In this document: positions 6,472 to 6,913 of the stretch, in pieces
How the letters are laid out: each line of letters opens with the position of its first letter
How positions within the stretch are numbered: position 1 is the first letter of the stretch
Source of the DNA: CAZFHP01 sp964519365
Lineage (GTDB): Bacteria > Babelota > Babeliae > Babelales > RVW-14
Assembly: GCA_964519365.1 (NCBI GenBank)
Contig: CAZFHP010000070.1
Span: 1 to 6,913, forward strand
Direction: 5' to 3'
Length of the DNA: 6,913 nucleotides
Notes under the pieces: model-generated
Told to the model about the DNA's origin: nothing
Seen by the model: the letters and a program-made list of their open reading frames with translations, nothing else
Database searches by the model: none
Position numbers and translations under genes: made by a program

Positions 6472-6539
6472 CCCTTCGAGACTCGTAACTGCGTTACGAC
6501 CTCAGGCCTGTCCTGAGTGAAATCGAAGGGGCGAACGGG
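6472..6539. repeat. Palindromic element just after the gene 4 stop, three-way-junction fold
   Basis: Same ends as the element in gene 2: CCCTTCGA (6472-6479), TCGAAGGG (6523-6530), then GCGAACGGG. The interior differs and holds two hairpins: TCGTAAC/GTTACGA (6483-6489 with 6493-6499, loop TGC) and CTCAGG/CCTGAG (6501-6506 with 6512-6517). Transcribed, it could form an 8-bp outer stem with two side hairpins. No T-run follows closely, so it is not a classical terminator. Confidence 0.75.
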
Positions 6540-6623
6540 AGACATGTGTGATTTTGTTTTTCTCTTTGAAGAGGCGTAATAAAAATTGTTTTTTGATGAG
6601 AGTGGATGCTGAAATAAATTAAC

Positions 6624-6637
6624 AACTGTCCGGAGTT
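6624..6637 (-). repeat. 14-base motif AACTGTCCGGAGTT, right copy of an inverted pair
   Basis: Exact reverse complement of 37-50. It contains the palindromic core TCCGGA and lies between the palindromic element after gene 4 and the large inverted repeat. Confidence 0.5.
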
Positions 6638-6661
6638 GGTATTAATATGATCAAAGGAATC

Positions 6662-6909
6662 TTCTTCAACCCGCAAAGCGGGTGTAGTAGAGTAGCCCAT
6701 TGCAAGGAGCAAAGCGACGCAGCTGTGGGTAATAGATGTAAAAAATTAACCTGCCCCGGAGTGGGCAGCGCAAAATTTATATCACGAAAAAAAATAAAGC
6801 GCCGCCCACTCCGGGGCGGGAAAATATGGAACATTTCTATACCCACAGCTGCGTCGCTTTGCTCCTTGCAATGGGCTACTCTACTACACCCGCTTTGCGG
6901 GTTGAAGAA
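6662..6909. repeat. 248-base inverted-repeat element with perfect 70-bp arms
   Basis: Arms 6662-6731 and 6840-6909 are exact reverse complements over 70 bases and flank a 108-base centre. Each arm contains a small hairpin (ACCCGC/GCGGGT, loop AAA, at 6669-6683 in the left arm). The centre holds a second inverted repeat. No transposase is encoded. It could be a non-autonomous miniature element or an inverted duplication of a dispersed repeat. The window ends 4 bases beyond the right arm, so a target duplication cannot be tested. Confidence 0.85.
6750..6820. repeat. Inner inverted repeat; each arm is itself a hairpin
   Basis: Arms 6750-6771 and 6799-6820 match as reverse complements at 20 of 22 positions. 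Each arm also folds alone: CTGCCC/GGGCAG (6751-6756 with 6763-6768, loop CGGAGT) and CCGCCC/GGGCGG (6802-6807 with 6814-6819, loop ACTCCG). The two loops are complementary. The spacer is A/T rich with a run of eight A. Confidence 0.8.
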
Positions 6910-6913
6910 TGTT

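Larger units (their letters stand above)
6470..6913. other. Gene-free, repeat-dense 3' region
   Basis: No credible gene lies here. The two open frames on the minus strand cross the inverted-repeat arms, and part of each peptide is only a translation of the repeat. In order it holds the palindromic element after gene 4, an AT-rich stretch with no recognisable signal (6540-6620), the 14-base motif, and the nested inverted-repeat element. I see no clear rho-independent terminator for gene 4; a short CTCT/AGAG hairpin at 6562-6573 is too weak. Confidence 0.7.

Noticed and set aside
6494..6846. Two overlapping minus-strand open frames of 72 and 75 codons.
   Set aside because: They run through palindromic and inverted repeats, and the peptide MLLAMGYSTTPALRVEE is simply a translated repeat arm; each stops or starts arbitrarily within the repeats.
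6662..6909. CRISPR array or integron attC site.
   Set aside because: There are no regularly spaced direct repeats, only inverted ones, and no cas or integrase gene in the window.
1..6913. GAATGTT occurs at both window ends, hinting at a circular molecule or terminal repeat.
   Set aside because: Seven bases is too short to mean anything in AT-rich DNA.

Overview
The window carries four genes, all on the + strand. Each encodes a secreted or cell-surface protein with an N-terminal Sec-type signal peptide. They are separated by short gaps (125, 67 and 113 bases) and followed by about 440 bases packed with palindromic and inverted repeats. I see no metabolic gene, RNA gene, CRISPR array or transposase. 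The moderately AT-rich sequence, standard genetic code, exported WD40-like and 'SNA' repeat proteins, and an in-frame palindromic insert encoding PSYAEASKGRQGERG together remind me of Candidatus Dependentiae (TM6/Babeliae), intracellular bacteria of protists. That placement is recollection and inference, not something the sequence proves.

The four proteins form a mosaic family built from four parts. Part A is an N-terminal segment with NIA-D-x2-NSK, LNN, GWS and SQEGSQ motifs, shared by genes 2 and 3. Part B is a 49-50 residue tandem repeat made of 11-residue SNA-x5-KN-x units with vicinal cysteines (CCKN), also in genes 2 and 3. Part C is a predicted parallel beta-helix domain shared by genes 1, 3 and 4, with IINGHG-like and LFIHDDV motifs and ending at the last residues with DDS-x. 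Part D is a WD40-like beta-propeller. In gene 1 seven propeller blades are inserted inside part C, between its penultimate segment and its final segment. Gene 2 has parts A and B plus only two propeller-like blades. Gene 3 has A, B and C. Gene 4 has C alone.

Region by region: 1-125 is a leader with a ribosome binding site that fixes the start of gene 1. Gene 1 is 126-2354. 2355-2479 holds a dispersed-type repeat (GTCTGAACC... with tandem 9-mers). Gene 2 is 2480-3583, with a GC-rich palindromic element inserted in frame at 3179-3236. 3584-3650 holds a degenerate copy of the intergenic repeat whose tail supplies the ribosome binding site of gene 3. Gene 3 is 3651-5321. 5322-5434 has a plausible promoter. 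Gene 4 is 5435-6469. 6470-6913 has no gene but contains a second palindromic element with a three-way-junction fold (6472-6539) and a nested inverted repeat with perfect 70-bp arms (6662-6909).

The functional reading, which is inference, is a set of exported adhesion or surface proteins that diversify by duplication, domain insertion and shuffling, in a region colonised by small palindromic elements. No catalytic site can be assigned to any of the four.
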